Shown here piece after piece: positions 1-10,300 of a stretch of DNA of 34,815 nucleotides (its first letter is position 1; every line of letters starts with the position of its first letter). The stretch comes from Calditrichota bacterium (lineage in GTDB: Bacteria; Zhuqueibacterota; JdFR-76; BMS3Abin05). The translations under genes and the position numbers were made by a program. Location of the stretch: NCBI GenBank assembly GCA_013151735.1, contig JAADHR010000062.1:1-34815 (forward strand). Direction: 5' to 3'. The notes under the pieces are model-generated. The model searched no databases. It was not told the DNA's origin and was given only the letters and a program-made list of their open reading frames with translations.

Positions 1-54
1 AAAAAAATCAGTTTTTTAGATTTATTATAATTCATTATTAAACCAGCTGTTAGA

Positions 55-79
55 TCAAACTCGCAACGACAGAGTTTGA
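55..79 (+). other. Small leader hairpin upstream of the M3 peptidase gene
   Basis: Positions 55-62 (TCAAACTC) and 72-79 (GAGTTTGA) form a perfect 8-bp stem with a 9-nt loop. It ends just before the AAGGAG ribosome binding site at 83-88. It may be an mRNA leader structure; it has no T tract, so it is not a typical terminator. No function can be assigned. Confidence 0.35.
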
Positions 80-94
80 AAAAAGGAGAAACTG

Positions 95-1981
95 ATGCGA
101 AAAAAAATCGTTCGAAGTCTTTTATTAATCATAGGAGTTACAATCATGGGACAGAGCCAGGCAATTTCCCAATACAAATCACGAGATGACGTCCCTTCCC
201 GGTACACGTGGAATTTGGCTGATTTGTACGCTTCCGATCAGGCATGGGAGCAGGCCAAAAAATCATTTGTGAAAAAGATGCAGGAAATTGATGCCTACAA
301 GGGACATCTTGGAGATTCTCCGCAAACTCTGCTAAAAGCACTGGACACTGTTTTTAATCTGCAAAAGGAGCTGGTCAAATTAAATAGTTATGCCAGTATG
401 AAATTTGATCTGGACACCCGGGATGCCAAAGCGATGGGGCTGAAACAGGAGATTGAATTGGTGAGCAATCAATTCTCGGCCAAAACATCCTTCTTGTCCC
501 CTGAAATTTTACAAATAGATCCCAAAAAGATTGACGAGTTCATTGCAAAAGAACCCGGCCTTAAAATCTACGCATTTTATCTGCATGATATTCAGCGCAT
601 GCGTCCCCACACGCTCAATCAGGCCGAGGAAAAAATTATCGCTGATGCCGGGCTCATGGCATCGGCGCCTTACAACGTGTACGGGGTTTTAAGCAATGCC
701 GATATGCCGTTTCCAACTATTACGTTGAGTACGGGTGAAAAGGTGCAATTGTCCCAATCCGCCTACACCCGGTATCGGGCCTCCACAATCAGGCAGGACC
801 GGAAATTGGTCTTCAACAAATTCTGGAAAACGTACGATGAGTACAAACGAACATTGGGGACCACGTTGAATGCGGAGGTTCAAAAGGATTTATTTTACGC
901 CCGGGTGCGAAAATACAACACCTGTCTCGAAGCGGCTCTGGATGAAAATAATATTCCCACAAGCGTTTATTATAATTTGATTAAGGATGTGAACGAGAAT
1001 TTGGGAACCCTGTATCGTTACCTGAAAATCAGAAAACGGATGCTGGGCGTGGACACACTCCGGTACTACGATATTTATCCGCCTCTGGTCTCGAAGGTAA
1101 AGTTGACGTATCCTATCGACGATGCGGAAAAATTGGTGCTTCAAGCCCTGAAGCCATTGGGCAATGAGTATTTGAACGCGCTAAAATACGGCTACAATCA
1201 CCGTTGGGTGGATGTGTTCCCCACACCGGGCAAACGCTCGGGAGCCTATTCCAACGGCTCGGTCTACGATGTACATCCGTTTATTTTGCTGAATTACAAC
1301 GGTGCTTACGACGATGTTTCCACACTGGCGCACGAATCCGGTCACACCATGCAGAGCTATTTGTCCAATAAATATCAGCCGTATCCGACTTCACAGTACC
1401 CCATTTTTGTAGCGGAAGTGGCTTCAACCTTTAACGAGGCGCTTCTTATGCACCATGTTTTGGATGAGACCAAAGATCCCAACGTGCGGCTGTCGCTTCT
1501 GGGAAATTTCCTCGAAAATATTCGCGGAACCGTATTTCGCCAAACCCAATTTGCTGAGTTCGAGCTAAAAATCCACGAAATGGTGGAAAAGGGTGAATCC
1601 CTGACGGGAGACAAATTAAACCAAATTTACGGTAAGATTCTAAAAAAATATTATGGCGTGGACAAGGGAGTCATGGCTATTAATCCCTTGTATTATGTGG
1701 AATGGGCTTACATTCCCCATTTCTATTACAATTTTTATGTGTACCAGTATGCCACGAGCTTTGTGGCGTCTCAGGCGTTGGTGACGAAGGTTCTTTCGGG
1801 AGATAAAGAAGCCGTTCAGCGCTATCTGACCTTTCTGAAATCCGGCGGGTCGGAATATCCGGTGAAAATGCTTCAGGATGCCGGGGTCGATTTAACCACG
1901 TCCGAACCGTTTGATTTGACCATGAAAACCATGAATCAGGTCATGGATGAGATCGAAGCGATTCTAAATCAAAAAAAGTAG
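95..1981 (+). CDS. pepF: Secreted oligoendopeptidase F-like metallopeptidase (M3 family)
   Basis: A 628-residue zinc metallopeptidase expected to cleave oligopeptides. The N-terminus (MRKKIVRSLLLIIGVTIMG, then QSQA) looks like a Sec signal peptide, so the enzyme is probably periplasmic or lipid-free secreted, unlike the cytosolic PepF of Firmicutes. The catalytic HEXXH motif is HESGH at residues 413-417. A third zinc ligand is likely Glu441 in FVAEVAS, the usual spacing for M3 enzymes. The remainder is the long alpha-helical M3 fold, and the length is typical of PepF (about 600 residues). The start is fixed by AAGGAG at 83-88 with good spacing to the ATG. The gene is followed after 59 bp by the aldolase gene on the same strand; no terminator was seen between them. 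Family assignment is firm; the exact substrate is unknown. Confidence 0.93.
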   Translation: MRKKIVRSLLLIIGVTIMGQSQAISQYKSRDDVPSRYTWNLADLYASDQAWEQAKKSFVKKMQEIDAYKGHLGDSPQTLLKALDTVFNLQKELVKLNSYASMKFDLDTRDAKAMGLKQEIELVSNQFSAKTSFLSPEILQIDPKKIDEFIAKEPGLKIYAFYLHDIQRMRPHTLNQAEEKIIADAGLMASAPYNVYGVLSNADMPFPTITLSTGEKVQLSQSAYTRYRASTIRQDRKLVFNKFWKTYDEYKRTLGTTLNAEVQKDLFYARVRKYNTCLEAALDENNIPTSVYYNLIKDVNENLGTLYRYLKIRKRMLGVDTLRYYDIYPPLVSKVKLTYPIDDAEKLVLQALKPLGNEYLNALKYGYNHRWVDVFPTPGKRSGAYSNGSVYDVHPFILLNYNGAYDDVSTLAHESGHTMQSYLSNKYQPYPTSQYPIFVAEVASTFNEALLMHHVLDETKDPNVRLSLLGNFLENIRGTVFRQTQFAEFELKIHEMVEKGESLTGDKLNQIYGKILKKYYGVDKGVMAINPLYYVEWAYIPHFYYNFYVYQYATSFVASQALVTKVLSGDKEAVQRYLTFLKSGGSEYPVKMLQDAGVDLTTSEPFDLTMKTMNQVMDEIEAILNQKK

Positions 1982-2040
1982 GCCGTGTTTACCGTTATTA
2001 AAAGAGATAGCGACAGATGAGTGGATTTTAGGGAGTGCGT

Positions 2041-2940
2041 ATGGCAGAATCTGTTTTAGAGACACTTTCCAATTTCGGAATTATTCCCGTTGTGAAGATC
2101 GAAGATGCCCGAAAGGCCCGTCCTCTGGCAGAAGCCTTGCGTGGAGCCGGGCTGCCCTGTGCGGAAATTACGTTTCGGACGGATGCGGCAGAAGAATCCA
2201 TTCGAAACATCAGCCGGAAAGTCCCGGATATGCTGGTAGGAGCCGGAACGGTTCTCACCACCGATCAGGCGGAACGTGCGATTTCGGCCGGGGCCAGGTT
2301 CATAGTGTCTCCGGGGCTGAATGAGGCGGTGGTTCGTTTTTGTCAGGAGAAAAATATTGCAGTGATGCCGGGTGTGGCAACCGCCACCGAAATTCAGCAG
2401 GCCCTGCGTCTGGGGCTTTCAACCCTGAAATTCTTCCCCGCCGAAGCCAGCGGGGGATTAAAAACACTTAAAGCCCTGGCACCTGTTTTTGGGGGTGTTA
2501 AATTTATTCCCACCGGCGGGGTAAACAGCGACACTATGCTGGCATATTTGCAGTCGGGGTTTGTAGCGGCTGTGGGGGGGAGCTGGATGGTCAAGTCGGA
2601 TCTGATTCGTGCCGGGCAATTTGAAGAGATTACCGCCCGTACCCGAGAGGCCATCAAAAAAATGCTCGGTTTTCGGTTAAAGAAGGTGGTTTTCAACGGG
2701 ACGGAAGATCTTCTGGAAAACCTGTCCCGGAAATTGCAAGGAGATTTCTTGGCCCTGTTTAATTTTTTGGAAGTCTCAAAAAAGGAGCAGCCGGAACGGC
2801 TTGTTGTGGGAACGCATTTCCCTGGCCGGGCCGCGTTTTTTCTGAAAAATTTGGGCCTGCGCAGTTATTTGGAAAATGGATTGATTTTTATTGAATCGCC
2901 GATTAAGAACCGGGAAATTGTACTTGAAACAATTGATTAG
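2041..2940 (+). CDS. eda: KDPG/KHG aldolase with a C-terminal VOC-like extension
   Basis: Class I aldolase that cleaves 2-keto-3-deoxy-6-phosphogluconate to pyruvate and glyceraldehyde-3-phosphate. The N-terminal 205 residues are a complete Eda barrel. They carry Glu42 and Arg46 (EITFR), the GAGTV motif, and the Schiff-base Lys130 in LKFFPAE, followed by PTGGV phosphate-binding residues. Residues about 208-299 are an extra domain that resembles half of a glyoxalase/VOC fold, a fusion known from some Clostridia and related bacteria (recalled, not searched). An in-frame GTG exists at 2035, but AGGGAG at 2030-2035 fits the ATG at 2041 better. The sugar kinase gene starts 14 bp downstream, so the two form an operon supplying the last two steps of a 2-keto-3-deoxygluconate pathway. 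Confidence 0.92.
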   Translation: MAESVLETLSNFGIIPVVKIEDARKARPLAEALRGAGLPCAEITFRTDAAEESIRNISRKVPDMLVGAGTVLTTDQAERAISAGARFIVSPGLNEAVVRFCQEKNIAVMPGVATATEIQQALRLGLSTLKFFPAEASGGLKTLKALAPVFGGVKFIPTGGVNSDTMLAYLQSGFVAAVGGSWMVKSDLIRAGQFEEITARTREAIKKMLGFRLKKVVFNGTEDLLENLSRKLQGDFLALFNFLEVSKKEQPERLVVGTHFPGRAAFFLKNLGLRSYLENGLIFIESPIKNREIVLETID

Positions 2941-2954
2941 GAGCTGGGATACTT

Positions 2955-3980
2955 ATGCGGATCGTTACATTTGGTGAAGTGATGCTGCGATTAAAATCTC
3001 CGGGTTTCGAGCGGCTTTTTCAGTCCCCGGTGCTGGAGGCGACATTTGGCGGAGGAGAGGCCAATGTGGCTGTGGCACTGGCCGGTTTTGGTGAGGAGGT
3101 TTCCTTTGTAACAGCTCTGCCGGCCAACCCTGTGGCCGATGCGTGCCTCGCCCAGTTGCGGGGATTCGGTGTGGATACCCAATTTGTTCTGCGGTCCGGG
3201 GAACGAATGGGAATCTATTTTTTGGAAGGCGGTGCCAATCAGCGTCCCTCAAAAGTGATTTATGACCGGGCACATTCTGCCGTCTCTGACATTCAACCGG
3301 GCCAGGTGGACTGGAAGAAGGTTTTTCAAGGGGCGGGCTGGTTTCACATCACGGGAATCACTCCGGCAATCAGTGCATCTGCGGCGGAGGTTTCATTGGA
3401 AGCGGTTCAAACGGCTAAGGAATTGGGTCTTACGGTAAGCTGCGATTTCAATTTTCGCAAAAAACTCTGGAACTATGGCCGGTCGGCTCCGGAGGTTATG
3501 CGGGAACTGGTTCAATTTGTAGATGTGGGAATTGCCAACGAAGAGGATTGCCAGAAGTCACTGGGTATCTCTGTGAATGTGGATGTCACATCCGGGGAAC
3601 TGAAAGCAGAGGCGTACAAACACTTGGCAGAAAAGGTACTCGAAGAATTTCCAAATCTGAAGATGCAGGCCATTACGCTTCGCGAAAGCATCAGCGCCAG
3701 TCACAACCGGTGGTCGGCCGTTCTGCACACCCGAAGCGATTTTTTTGTGAGTCGAAAATACGACATCACGCACATCGTGGATCGCGTAGGGGGCGGCGAT
3801 TCCTTCGCAGCGGGGCTCATTTACGGACTGAATCATTTTTCTGCACCGGGAGAGGCCCTGGAATTTGCCGTAGCCGCATCCTGCCTTAAACATTCAATCC
3901 CCGGCGATTATAACCGGGTAAGTGTTTCGGAGGTTGAAACCCTGATGCGGGGAGACGCATCCGGCCGCGTGCAGCGGTAA
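2955..3980 (+). CDS. kdgK: PfkB-family sugar kinase, probable 2-keto-3-deoxygluconate kinase
   Basis: A 341-residue ribokinase/PfkB-family kinase expected to phosphorylate 2-keto-3-deoxygluconate using ATP, giving the KDPG that the neighbouring aldolase cleaves. The start [13 protein letters not shown] and the following [13 protein letters not shown] region are the N-terminal PfkB signature for substrate binding. The second PfkB signature is [12 protein letters not shown] near residue 275, containing the catalytic Asp. An insertion around residues 195-220 ([15 protein letters not shown]) is somewhat long. The specificity call rests on the adjacent eda gene; sequence alone would allow another sugar acid or a fructokinase-like substrate. 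It follows the aldolase by 14 bp and is clearly co-transcribed. Confidence 0.85.
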   Translation: MRIVTFGEVMLRLKSPGFERLFQSPVLEATFGGGEANVAVALAGFGEEVSFVTALPANPVADACLAQLRGFGVDTQFVLRSGERMGIYFLEGGANQRPSKVIYDRAHSAVSDIQPGQVDWKKVFQGAGWFHITGITPAISASAAEVSLEAVQTAKELGLTVSCDFNFRKKLWNYGRSAPEVMRELVQFVDVGIANEEDCQKSLGISVNVDVTSGELKAEAYKHLAEKVLEEFPNLKMQAITLRESISASHNRWSAVLHTRSDFFVSRKYDITHIVDRVGGGDSFAAGLIYGLNHFSAPGEALEFAVAASCLKHSIPGDYNRVSVSEVETLMRGDASGRVQR

Positions 3981-4046
3981 AAATAAAGATATATTTCAGT
4001 AATTTGAGGCAAAACCGTTTCAAAAAATGTGAGAGGGGTCTTTCTT

Positions 4047-5633
4047 ATGGCATGTGTTCTTAGTCCGAAGGCCAGAAAAATTGTTAGTTACATCGTGTTT
4101 TTTCTTGTGCTGCTTATTTTGATTGGAATTTTTTGGGGATGGTGGCACATGCGGGACCGCCACAGCGGTTATCGGCTCGATCTCAATTTGCCCGATCCGA
4201 GCGTACAGGTCCCGGTAAAGGTTTTTCAGGCCGGGGCAGCAGCTCTTCCGATTACGCCCAAAATCGAAGATACCTGGGTAGATGTGGATTCAAATGCAAA
4301 ATATCAACCCAAAAAGGGAGATCATTTCGTCGACAAAAACGGAAACGGCAGATTTGATGCCTACTGGTTGGCAGGCTTTAGCCATGCCCGGGCCGCAAAC
4401 GGCGTTCACGATGATCTCTGGGCACGCACCGTCGTTTTTGGAAATCAAGCCCTCAAGACGGCGGTTGTGGTGATTGATGCCATCGGTTTCATGATGGATG
4501 ATGTGATCGATGTTCGCCAGATGGTCCCGAAGGACTGGGGAATTGATCATGTGATTGTCATATCGACCCACGATCACGAAGCTCCTGACCTGATTGGAAT
4601 GTGGGGCGAGAAACCCACAAAGACCGGCGTTAATGCGGCCTATTTGGCCTTTGTGAAAAGGCAAATTGTTGCCTCTATTGACAGCGCCCGTTCAAGGATG
4701 GTGCCCGCCGCGATTCGAATGACAAAGATTCCCCACGTCCGCGATGAGCTGGTAAAAGATTCGCGTCCGCCTTATGTTTTTGATGATGACCTCTATGTGC
4801 TTCAATTCCTAAACAGGGACAGTCGTGAGCCGATTGCAACTCTGGTCAACTGGGCCAATCACCCGGAAGCACTGGAGAGCAAAAATTTGCTGGTTACCTC
4901 CGATTTCCCGAATTATGTGCGGGAAGGGATTGAAAAGGGTCTTGTTTACAATGGAAAGCTTATTCGCCAGGGAATTGGGGGCGTGGCCATTTACATTAAC
5001 GGTGCTATCGGCGGTTTAATGACCCCCATTCGGGCCAATCCGACCGATCCCTATCTGGGAAAATCATTTGAAAAACCCTCGTTTGAGAAGGCACGGGCTA
5101 TCGGCTACACCCTGGCCGAAAAGGTGCTGGACATCACGCAAAACGGGACATGGACGTTTAATGAAAATCCCGATTTGCATCTGTGGGTCAGAACGGTTTT
5201 TCTGCCGTTTGCAAACAAATACTTCAAATTGGGCAGCCTGTTTGGCGTGCTTAACCGCGGCATGTCCGGGTGGATGAAACTGCGTTCCGAAATTGATCTC
5301 CTTGTACTTGGGGACGCGTGGATTTTGACCATTCCCGGAGAGATTTATCCGGAGATCGTCAACGGCGGGGGGGTCAATCCTCCCGGGGCCGATTACAAAA
5401 TCAATCCAATCGAGGTTCCGGCCATTCGGGAATTTATGCACGGGAAAGTCAATTTGATTTGGGGATTGGCAAACGATGAGATCGGGTACATCATCCCAAA
5501 AAGCGAGTGGGATCGCTGGGATCATCCACCTTACTTGTACAATTCGAAAAAACCCCTTTACGGCGAAGTTAATTCACTTGGACCCAATACGGCACCGGAT
5601 CTTTACAAGGATATTCGGAGAATGCTGGAGTAA
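4047..5633 (+). CDS. Membrane-anchored neutral/alkaline ceramidase-like protein
   Basis: About 528 residues. A hydrophobic segment near residues 11-30 (VSYIVFFLVLLILIGIFWGW) anchors it, with the bulk outside the cytoplasm. The body resembles the N-terminal domain of neutral/alkaline non-lysosomal ceramidases: FQAGAAALPITP, then VHDDLWARTVVF, and the metal-binding-like ISTHDHEAPD. A later FPNYVREGIE region also fits that family. Members of this group hydrolyse amide bonds in ceramides, but many bacterial homologues are uncharacterised, so the substrate is not assigned. An in-frame GTG at 4029 is possible; GAGAGGGG at 4031-4038 favours the ATG at 4047. The next gene starts at or 12 bp after its stop codon, so the two are translationally linked. 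Confidence 0.7.
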   Translation: MACVLSPKARKIVSYIVFFLVLLILIGIFWGWWHMRDRHSGYRLDLNLPDPSVQVPVKVFQAGAAALPITPKIEDTWVDVDSNAKYQPKKGDHFVDKNGNGRFDAYWLAGFSHARAANGVHDDLWARTVVFGNQALKTAVVVIDAIGFMMDDVIDVRQMVPKDWGIDHVIVISTHDHEAPDLIGMWGEKPTKTGVNAAYLAFVKRQIVASIDSARSRMVPAAIRMTKIPHVRDELVKDSRPPYVFDDDLYVLQFLNRDSREPIATLVNWANHPEALESKNLLVTSDFPNYVREGIEKGLVYNGKLIRQGIGGVAIYINGAIGGLMTPIRANPTDPYLGKSFEKPSFEKARAIGYTLAEKVLDITQNGTWTFNENPDLHLWVRTVFLPFANKYFKLGSLFGVLNRGMSGWMKLRSEIDLLVLGDAWILTIPGEIYPEIVNGGGVNPPGADYKINPIEVPAIREFMHGKVNLIWGLANDEIGYIIPKSEWDRWDHPPYLYNSKKPLYGEVNSLGPNTAPDLYKDIRRMLE

Positions 5634-5644
5634 TGGAGGCGAAA

Positions 5645-6685
5645 ATGGTTACAGGTTTCAGCTATTTTGGGGTGCGAAATCCGGAATATGCGGTGATTGA
5701 TTTTAAACGAATGAAAAGCCACGGCGCCACAGCGGTTCTGCTGACGTTTGCGGAAGAAGATATGGAGTTTTATCCGGAGACGATGAAGGAGCTGGTGAGA
5801 CTGGCTCACGATGAAAATCTCCTGGTTTACATGAACCCCTGGGGTTTGGGCGGTGTGTTCGGAGGCGAAAGCTACTCCCGATTTATTACCCGAAATCCCG
5901 GCGATTTGCAGGTGGATGCCCAGGGACATCCCGTGCCGGCTGCCTGTTTTAACAGTCCCAAATTCAGGGCGTTTGTTAAAAAATGGGTGGAGGCGGTGGT
6001 CTTTTGCGGAGCCGATGTCATTTTATGGGATGAACCCCATTTTTATATGAGCCACTGGGATGAGGAGGGTTCGCCTGCGGCAGTGCCCAGGGAAACCTGC
6101 TATTGCCGCGCGTGCCAACAGAAATTTGAGGAGAAATACGGTTATCCGATGCCCCGGACCCGAACGGAAGATGTTCTGGATTTTCGGGAGGATTCCCTGA
6201 TTGGTTTTTTATCGGAAATGAGTCGTTTTGCCCGGGAAAAAGGCATGGAAAATGACGTATGCATGCTGCCGCCGTCTTTTCAACTGGACGACGGCATCCG
6301 GGACCCCGAAAAAGTGGCGCAAATTTCATCCGTAGATGTGCTGGCGACCGATCCCTACTGGGAATACGACGATCCGGAAGACCGGGTAAAAGACCGCTAT
6401 CTGAAGGATTCAAAAATCATAAAAACGCTGGCCGATACCTACAACAAGCAATCGGAGATGTGGATTAAGAATTTCAAGGTGAAAGCCGGAACGGAGCACT
6501 TTGTTAAGCTGGCCACAACGATTTCGGCTGAAGCCGGGGTCGATCGGATTTTAGCCTGGAGTTATCTGGGATCGGCCTACATGTCCTTTCTTCGAAGTGA
6601 CAATCCCTATTTGGTTTTTGATCTTCAGGGCGAGGCCTTTCAGAAATTGAACCGGCATTCGGAAAAAGTGAAGAATAGCGGGTGA
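5645..6685 (+). CDS. Unassigned TIM-barrel-like protein, possibly a glycoside hydrolase relative
   Basis: About 346 residues, no signal peptide. The alternating pattern (TAVLLTFAEEDMEFY, LLVYMNPWGLGGVFGG, ADVILWDEPHFYMSHWDEEG, VDVLATDPYWEY, RILAWSYLG) is that of a (beta/alpha)8 barrel. The conserved-looking WDEPHF sits where the catalytic acid of many glycoside hydrolase barrels lies. A cysteine group CYCRACQQKF near residue 155 could bind a metal; similar CxCxxCxxxF groups occur in hydrolase-like barrels. An ATG at 5633 overlaps the previous stop codon, but GGAGG at 5635-5639 points to the ATG at 5645. It belongs to the same operon as the ceramidase-like gene, so a shared substrate is plausible. 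No specific family could be named. Confidence 0.6.
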   Translation: MVTGFSYFGVRNPEYAVIDFKRMKSHGATAVLLTFAEEDMEFYPETMKELVRLAHDENLLVYMNPWGLGGVFGGESYSRFITRNPGDLQVDAQGHPVPAACFNSPKFRAFVKKWVEAVVFCGADVILWDEPHFYMSHWDEEGSPAAVPRETCYCRACQQKFEEKYGYPMPRTRTEDVLDFREDSLIGFLSEMSRFAREKGMENDVCMLPPSFQLDDGIRDPEKVAQISSVDVLATDPYWEYDDPEDRVKDRYLKDSKIIKTLADTYNKQSEMWIKNFKVKAGTEHFVKLATTISAEAGVDRILAWSYLGSAYMSFLRSDNPYLVFDLQGEAFQKLNRHSEKVKNSG

Positions 6686-6799
6686 CATTCACGGGAAATA
6701 GCGGCGTCGAGAAGACTCAGGAAAATGGACAACGGATTTCCATTTTTGTAGAAATAGAGGGAACATTTACTTGTGGCTGTCATATAAAGTAGTGAATTT

Positions 6800-7149
6800 G
6801 GGGGCGCTTTGGGTTCGACGGGATTGGAAAGAGACAAGAATGGCATACCGTGGTCTCCGGCACCACGTAAAATAGTCGGAAACAAAATATAAATGCAGAC
6901 TACAATTACGCATTGGCCGCTTAATTAGCGGTCACGTTCCCCTATCCGAGACCTGCATAGGGTAGGTGGAGCGTCGCATGTGCAGGTGCTCCTGGCAAAT
7001 TTCCGGGGTTGCCAGGTTAAGCTGACCGGATAGACTTGCGGCTCCCTTTGTCTGTTGAGGGCCCGCAAGCGACACTAATCAACAGACTATGTATGTAGAA
7101 ATTCTTGTCGGCTCTTTCTCGGACGCGGGTTCGATTCCCGCCGCCTCCA
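6800..7149 (+). ncRNA. ssrA: Transfer-messenger RNA (tmRNA)
   Basis: The 5' end GGGGGCG (6800-6806) pairs with CGCCTCC (7142-7148), forming the 7-bp acceptor stem; A7149 is the discriminator. The 5' part contains the conserved TTTGGGTTCGACGGGATT, and the 3' part has the T-arm GGTTCGATTCCC. The tag reading frame is at 6895-6921 and encodes ADYNYALAA followed by TAA; it is preceded by an A/T-rich AAAATATAAAT like that before the resume codon of other tmRNAs. The 3' CCA is not encoded (CTT follows the discriminator), so it must be added enzymatically. The RNA rescues stalled ribosomes with SmpB, which is not in this window. A terminator follows directly. Confidence 0.96.
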
Positions 7150-7156
7150 CTTATGG

Positions 7157-7191
7157 AAAAAGGTCTGAACATTGTGTTCAGGCCTTTTTTT
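7157..7191 (+). terminator. Rho-independent terminator of ssrA
   Basis: GGTCTGAACA (7162-7171) pairs with TGTTCAGGCC (7175-7184) across a 3-nt loop, with one G-T pair, followed by seven T residues at 7185-7191. The A run before the stem extends the pairing. It ends the tmRNA transcript. Confidence 0.92.
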
Positions 7192-7203
7192 GTTGCATGA
7201 AGG

Positions 7204-7220
7204 TGCACAAAAAAAGTGCA
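7204..7220. promoter_or_regulatory. NtrC-like enhancer palindrome upstream of the kinase/AAA+ regulator (site A)
   Basis: TGCAC (7204-7208), seven A residues, GTGCA (7216-7220). This is a perfect 17-bp palindromic arrangement matching the NtrC enhancer consensus TGCAC-N7-GTGCA. It lies 13 bp after the ssrA terminator and about 140 bp before the regulator start codon. Three more copies of the motif sit directly downstream of the regulator gene, so autoregulation is likely. A GTGCA half-site also occurs around 7338. Confidence 0.6.
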
Positions 7221-7362
7221 AATAAGTCTTGTTTTTCCCAATTTTTTTTAATACTATTTTTAAAAATGTTTCTATGTAAATTATTTCTACAAATTGTTCG
7301 ATATAGTTAAGGGCACTCCAAAAAGAGACTAATTTTGGTGCATAAAAAGTTGAGTGAGGATA

Positions 7363-10300
7363 ATGCTGATCGATAACAGGTATTTCGTGGAAAAGGCATT
7401 AGGGGAGGGTGGCAGCGGGAAGGTTTTTAAGGTGCTGGATAACATCTCTGGAGAAATTCTGGCCCTGAAACTTTTGAATCCGGATTTAATTTCCTCAGAC
7501 GAACTGGTTTTATTTGAGCGGGAATTTCTAAATCTCAAAAAGCTGTCGCATCCGAATATTATTCGTGTGTTTAATTTTGGCTTTGAAAAAAGCCGCCAGC
7601 CCTATTTTACCATGGATTTTGTCGAAGGTCCTGCCTTGATGGACCTGTTTTCTGAATCATTTGATCTCTCCTCCTTTGTTCGATATGCCACGCAAATCTG
7701 CCTGGCTCTGGATTATCTGCACAATCGCGGGATTATTCATCGTGACTTGAAACCCGCAAATATTTTGCTTCAGCCGAATAAAAATGATGAATTCCAGGCC
7801 TTACTCACTGATTTTGGTATGGCTGAAAATTTCCAGATATCAGACTTTGATCCGCGGGGCGGAAGCCATTTTTATGTTTCTCCGGAGGCTATCCGCGGTT
7901 GGAAAATAGACCCGCGTGCCGATTTGTATTCTCTTGGGGTGACGCTTTATGAAATTGCCACAGGGGAAAAACCCTTCACAGCTGAAACGCCCATTGAAGT
8001 TCTCAAACAGCACTTGCACAAAATTCCGGAAAATCCGACGGCAATCCGGAAAGATATTCCCTTTGAATTAAGTGAAATTATTTTCAAATTACTGGAGAAA
8101 AACCCGTCTGCCCGTTACAGCTCTGCCCTGGAGGTGGTTCAGGATCTATTGGAACTCTCTCCGGTTTCTATTCCCATTCCAAAATTACAGGCTTCTGCGC
8201 AGATTTGGGGAGGCGGATTTGTAGGGCGAAAGCCGGAACTCAAACGCCTGCGTCAGGTTCTTGAAACCAGCCGAAGTCAACAGAATCTCCATTTTGTACT
8301 GATTCACGGTGAGCGAGGCGTGGGCAAAACACGATTGCTGCAGGAGTTTTCCACACAGATTCAATTGGATGGCGGCAAGGTATTTTATCTGAATTCTTCC
8401 GATACCAGAGGGGTTCCCTACGGTCTGATTGTTGAACTCATTCGTCAAATTGGGGTTTCTGCTCCGGCCGGAATCGATCTGTCCGAGGATGAAGAAACCA
8501 TCTGGCATTTTATCCTGACGCACGGAAAAGGCCGAAAGATTCCTGAAATTTTTAAGGATAAGGCGCAGATTTTCGATGTTTTTGTTCGCTTGTTGGAAAA
8601 ATTTTCAACGGCCATTCGGCAACTGAAAAAAAATGATGGATTCTTGCCCCTTCTGGCCGTTCTGGACGATTTTCAGGAAGCATCGGAATCAATCCATCAC
8701 TTTATGCGCTACCTGATTTTTAACGGGACCTCCATTGAAATGCTTCTTGTGGGGCTGGTTTCCGGAGATGAAATTCGATTACAGGATTTTTATCAAAATT
8801 TTCAACCGGAAAAAACATTCCATCGGTTGGTGTTGAAGTCGTTTAATCATGTGGATTTTCAGACATTTCTCGAACAAAAAATGGCCAGAGTTAAAAACTT
8901 TGATTTGCTTTATAACGATTTATATGAACAAACCTCTGGCAACCCCTTGTTTTCTGAACATTTGCTTCAATATCTCATCGATAGGGAACTTCTGGTTCGA
9001 GAAAACGGATTCTGGGTCTGGAAGGGAATGAAACCAGGCGTTGGAATTCCTAATGCCATGTCAGACTTGTTGAAGTCTCGTTGGGAAAAACTCATACCCT
9101 CTGCCCGATCCATTTTGCAGGCTCTGGCTCTTCACGGAGAAGCCGTCCCCTTTGGGTTGCTTCAGAGCTTTTTTGAAGAAAAAAATGAGGCGTTTTTGGA
9201 GGGTGTGGATACCCTGTTGTCGGCGGGCCTTGTTCTCAGAGAAATTGTGGGCGAAGCCGTTCTGTTTCGATTGGCACAGCAGAGCTGGGCTGATTTTCTT
9301 AATGAGATTACCCCACCATCGGAGGCAAAAGCCATTCATGAGCGATGGATTGCCACCATTGAGGAACAGGGTGATGGATTGTCCAATGAATGGGCTGTAC
9401 GTTTGACCCACCATGCCCTCGAATGTCAAAATCGCGAAAAAGCAAAACAGTATCTGCCCATTGCCGCGGATTACGCGCGTTCCATGTTCGATATTCCCCA
9501 GGCTGTTCATTTTTATTCCGAATATTTGAAGCTCTTATCCGATGATGAATTTGAAATGCAGGAAAATGTGCTTGAGAAATTGGCCACACTTTATGAGCTT
9601 GGCGGGGAGTTTGAAAAAAGCCTGGATGTTATTCACAATGTGCTGGACGATCCGAATCGCTTTGATTTGACTAACGAAGCATTGTGGAAATGGAAGTTCC
9701 GGAATGTGGATATTCTTCAAAAAGTAGGCCGAGTAGATGATGTTTTCCGATTGTTAATAGATCAACAAAATGCATGGGAGTCTCTTTCCCCGGAATTGAA
9801 TGGGCGGGGGCACTATGAATTGGGATGGATTTACCGGTTAAAAGGTGATTTTGAAAAGGCCTATCACCAGTATGATATTGCTCTGGATCTGTTTAAAAAA
9901 GCAAAATCAGAAGCCAATTTGGGGTTTACCTATAATCGCATGGGGGTGACCTATCTTATTGAAAACAAATTGGATGAGGCGGAATCGGCCTTTCTGAAAA
10001 GCCTTGAGATATTTGACCGGATTACCCATTTTCGCGGAATGGCTCACGTTCACAATAATCTTGGAATTCTTTTCAGGCGAAAGGGTGATCTGAAACAAGC
10101 GAAAAGACATTATCAGAACTGCTTAAAAATCCGGCGAACCATAAAGGATGTCAGTTATCTTCCCCAGATCCTGAATAATCTGGCCAATGTACAATATTAT
10201 GAGGGGAACTGGAAGGACGCTTATAAGGCTTACAAGGAAGTCCTGAAAATTTCTCAAGGTCTGGGTTTGGAAGAAACAACCGCCGATGTTCTGGATAATC

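Noticed and set aside
7340-7362. Possible sigma54 promoter (TTGGTGC ... TTGA) directly before the giant regulator
   Set aside because: The spacing between TGG and TTG is 14 instead of 11, and the GC is missing.
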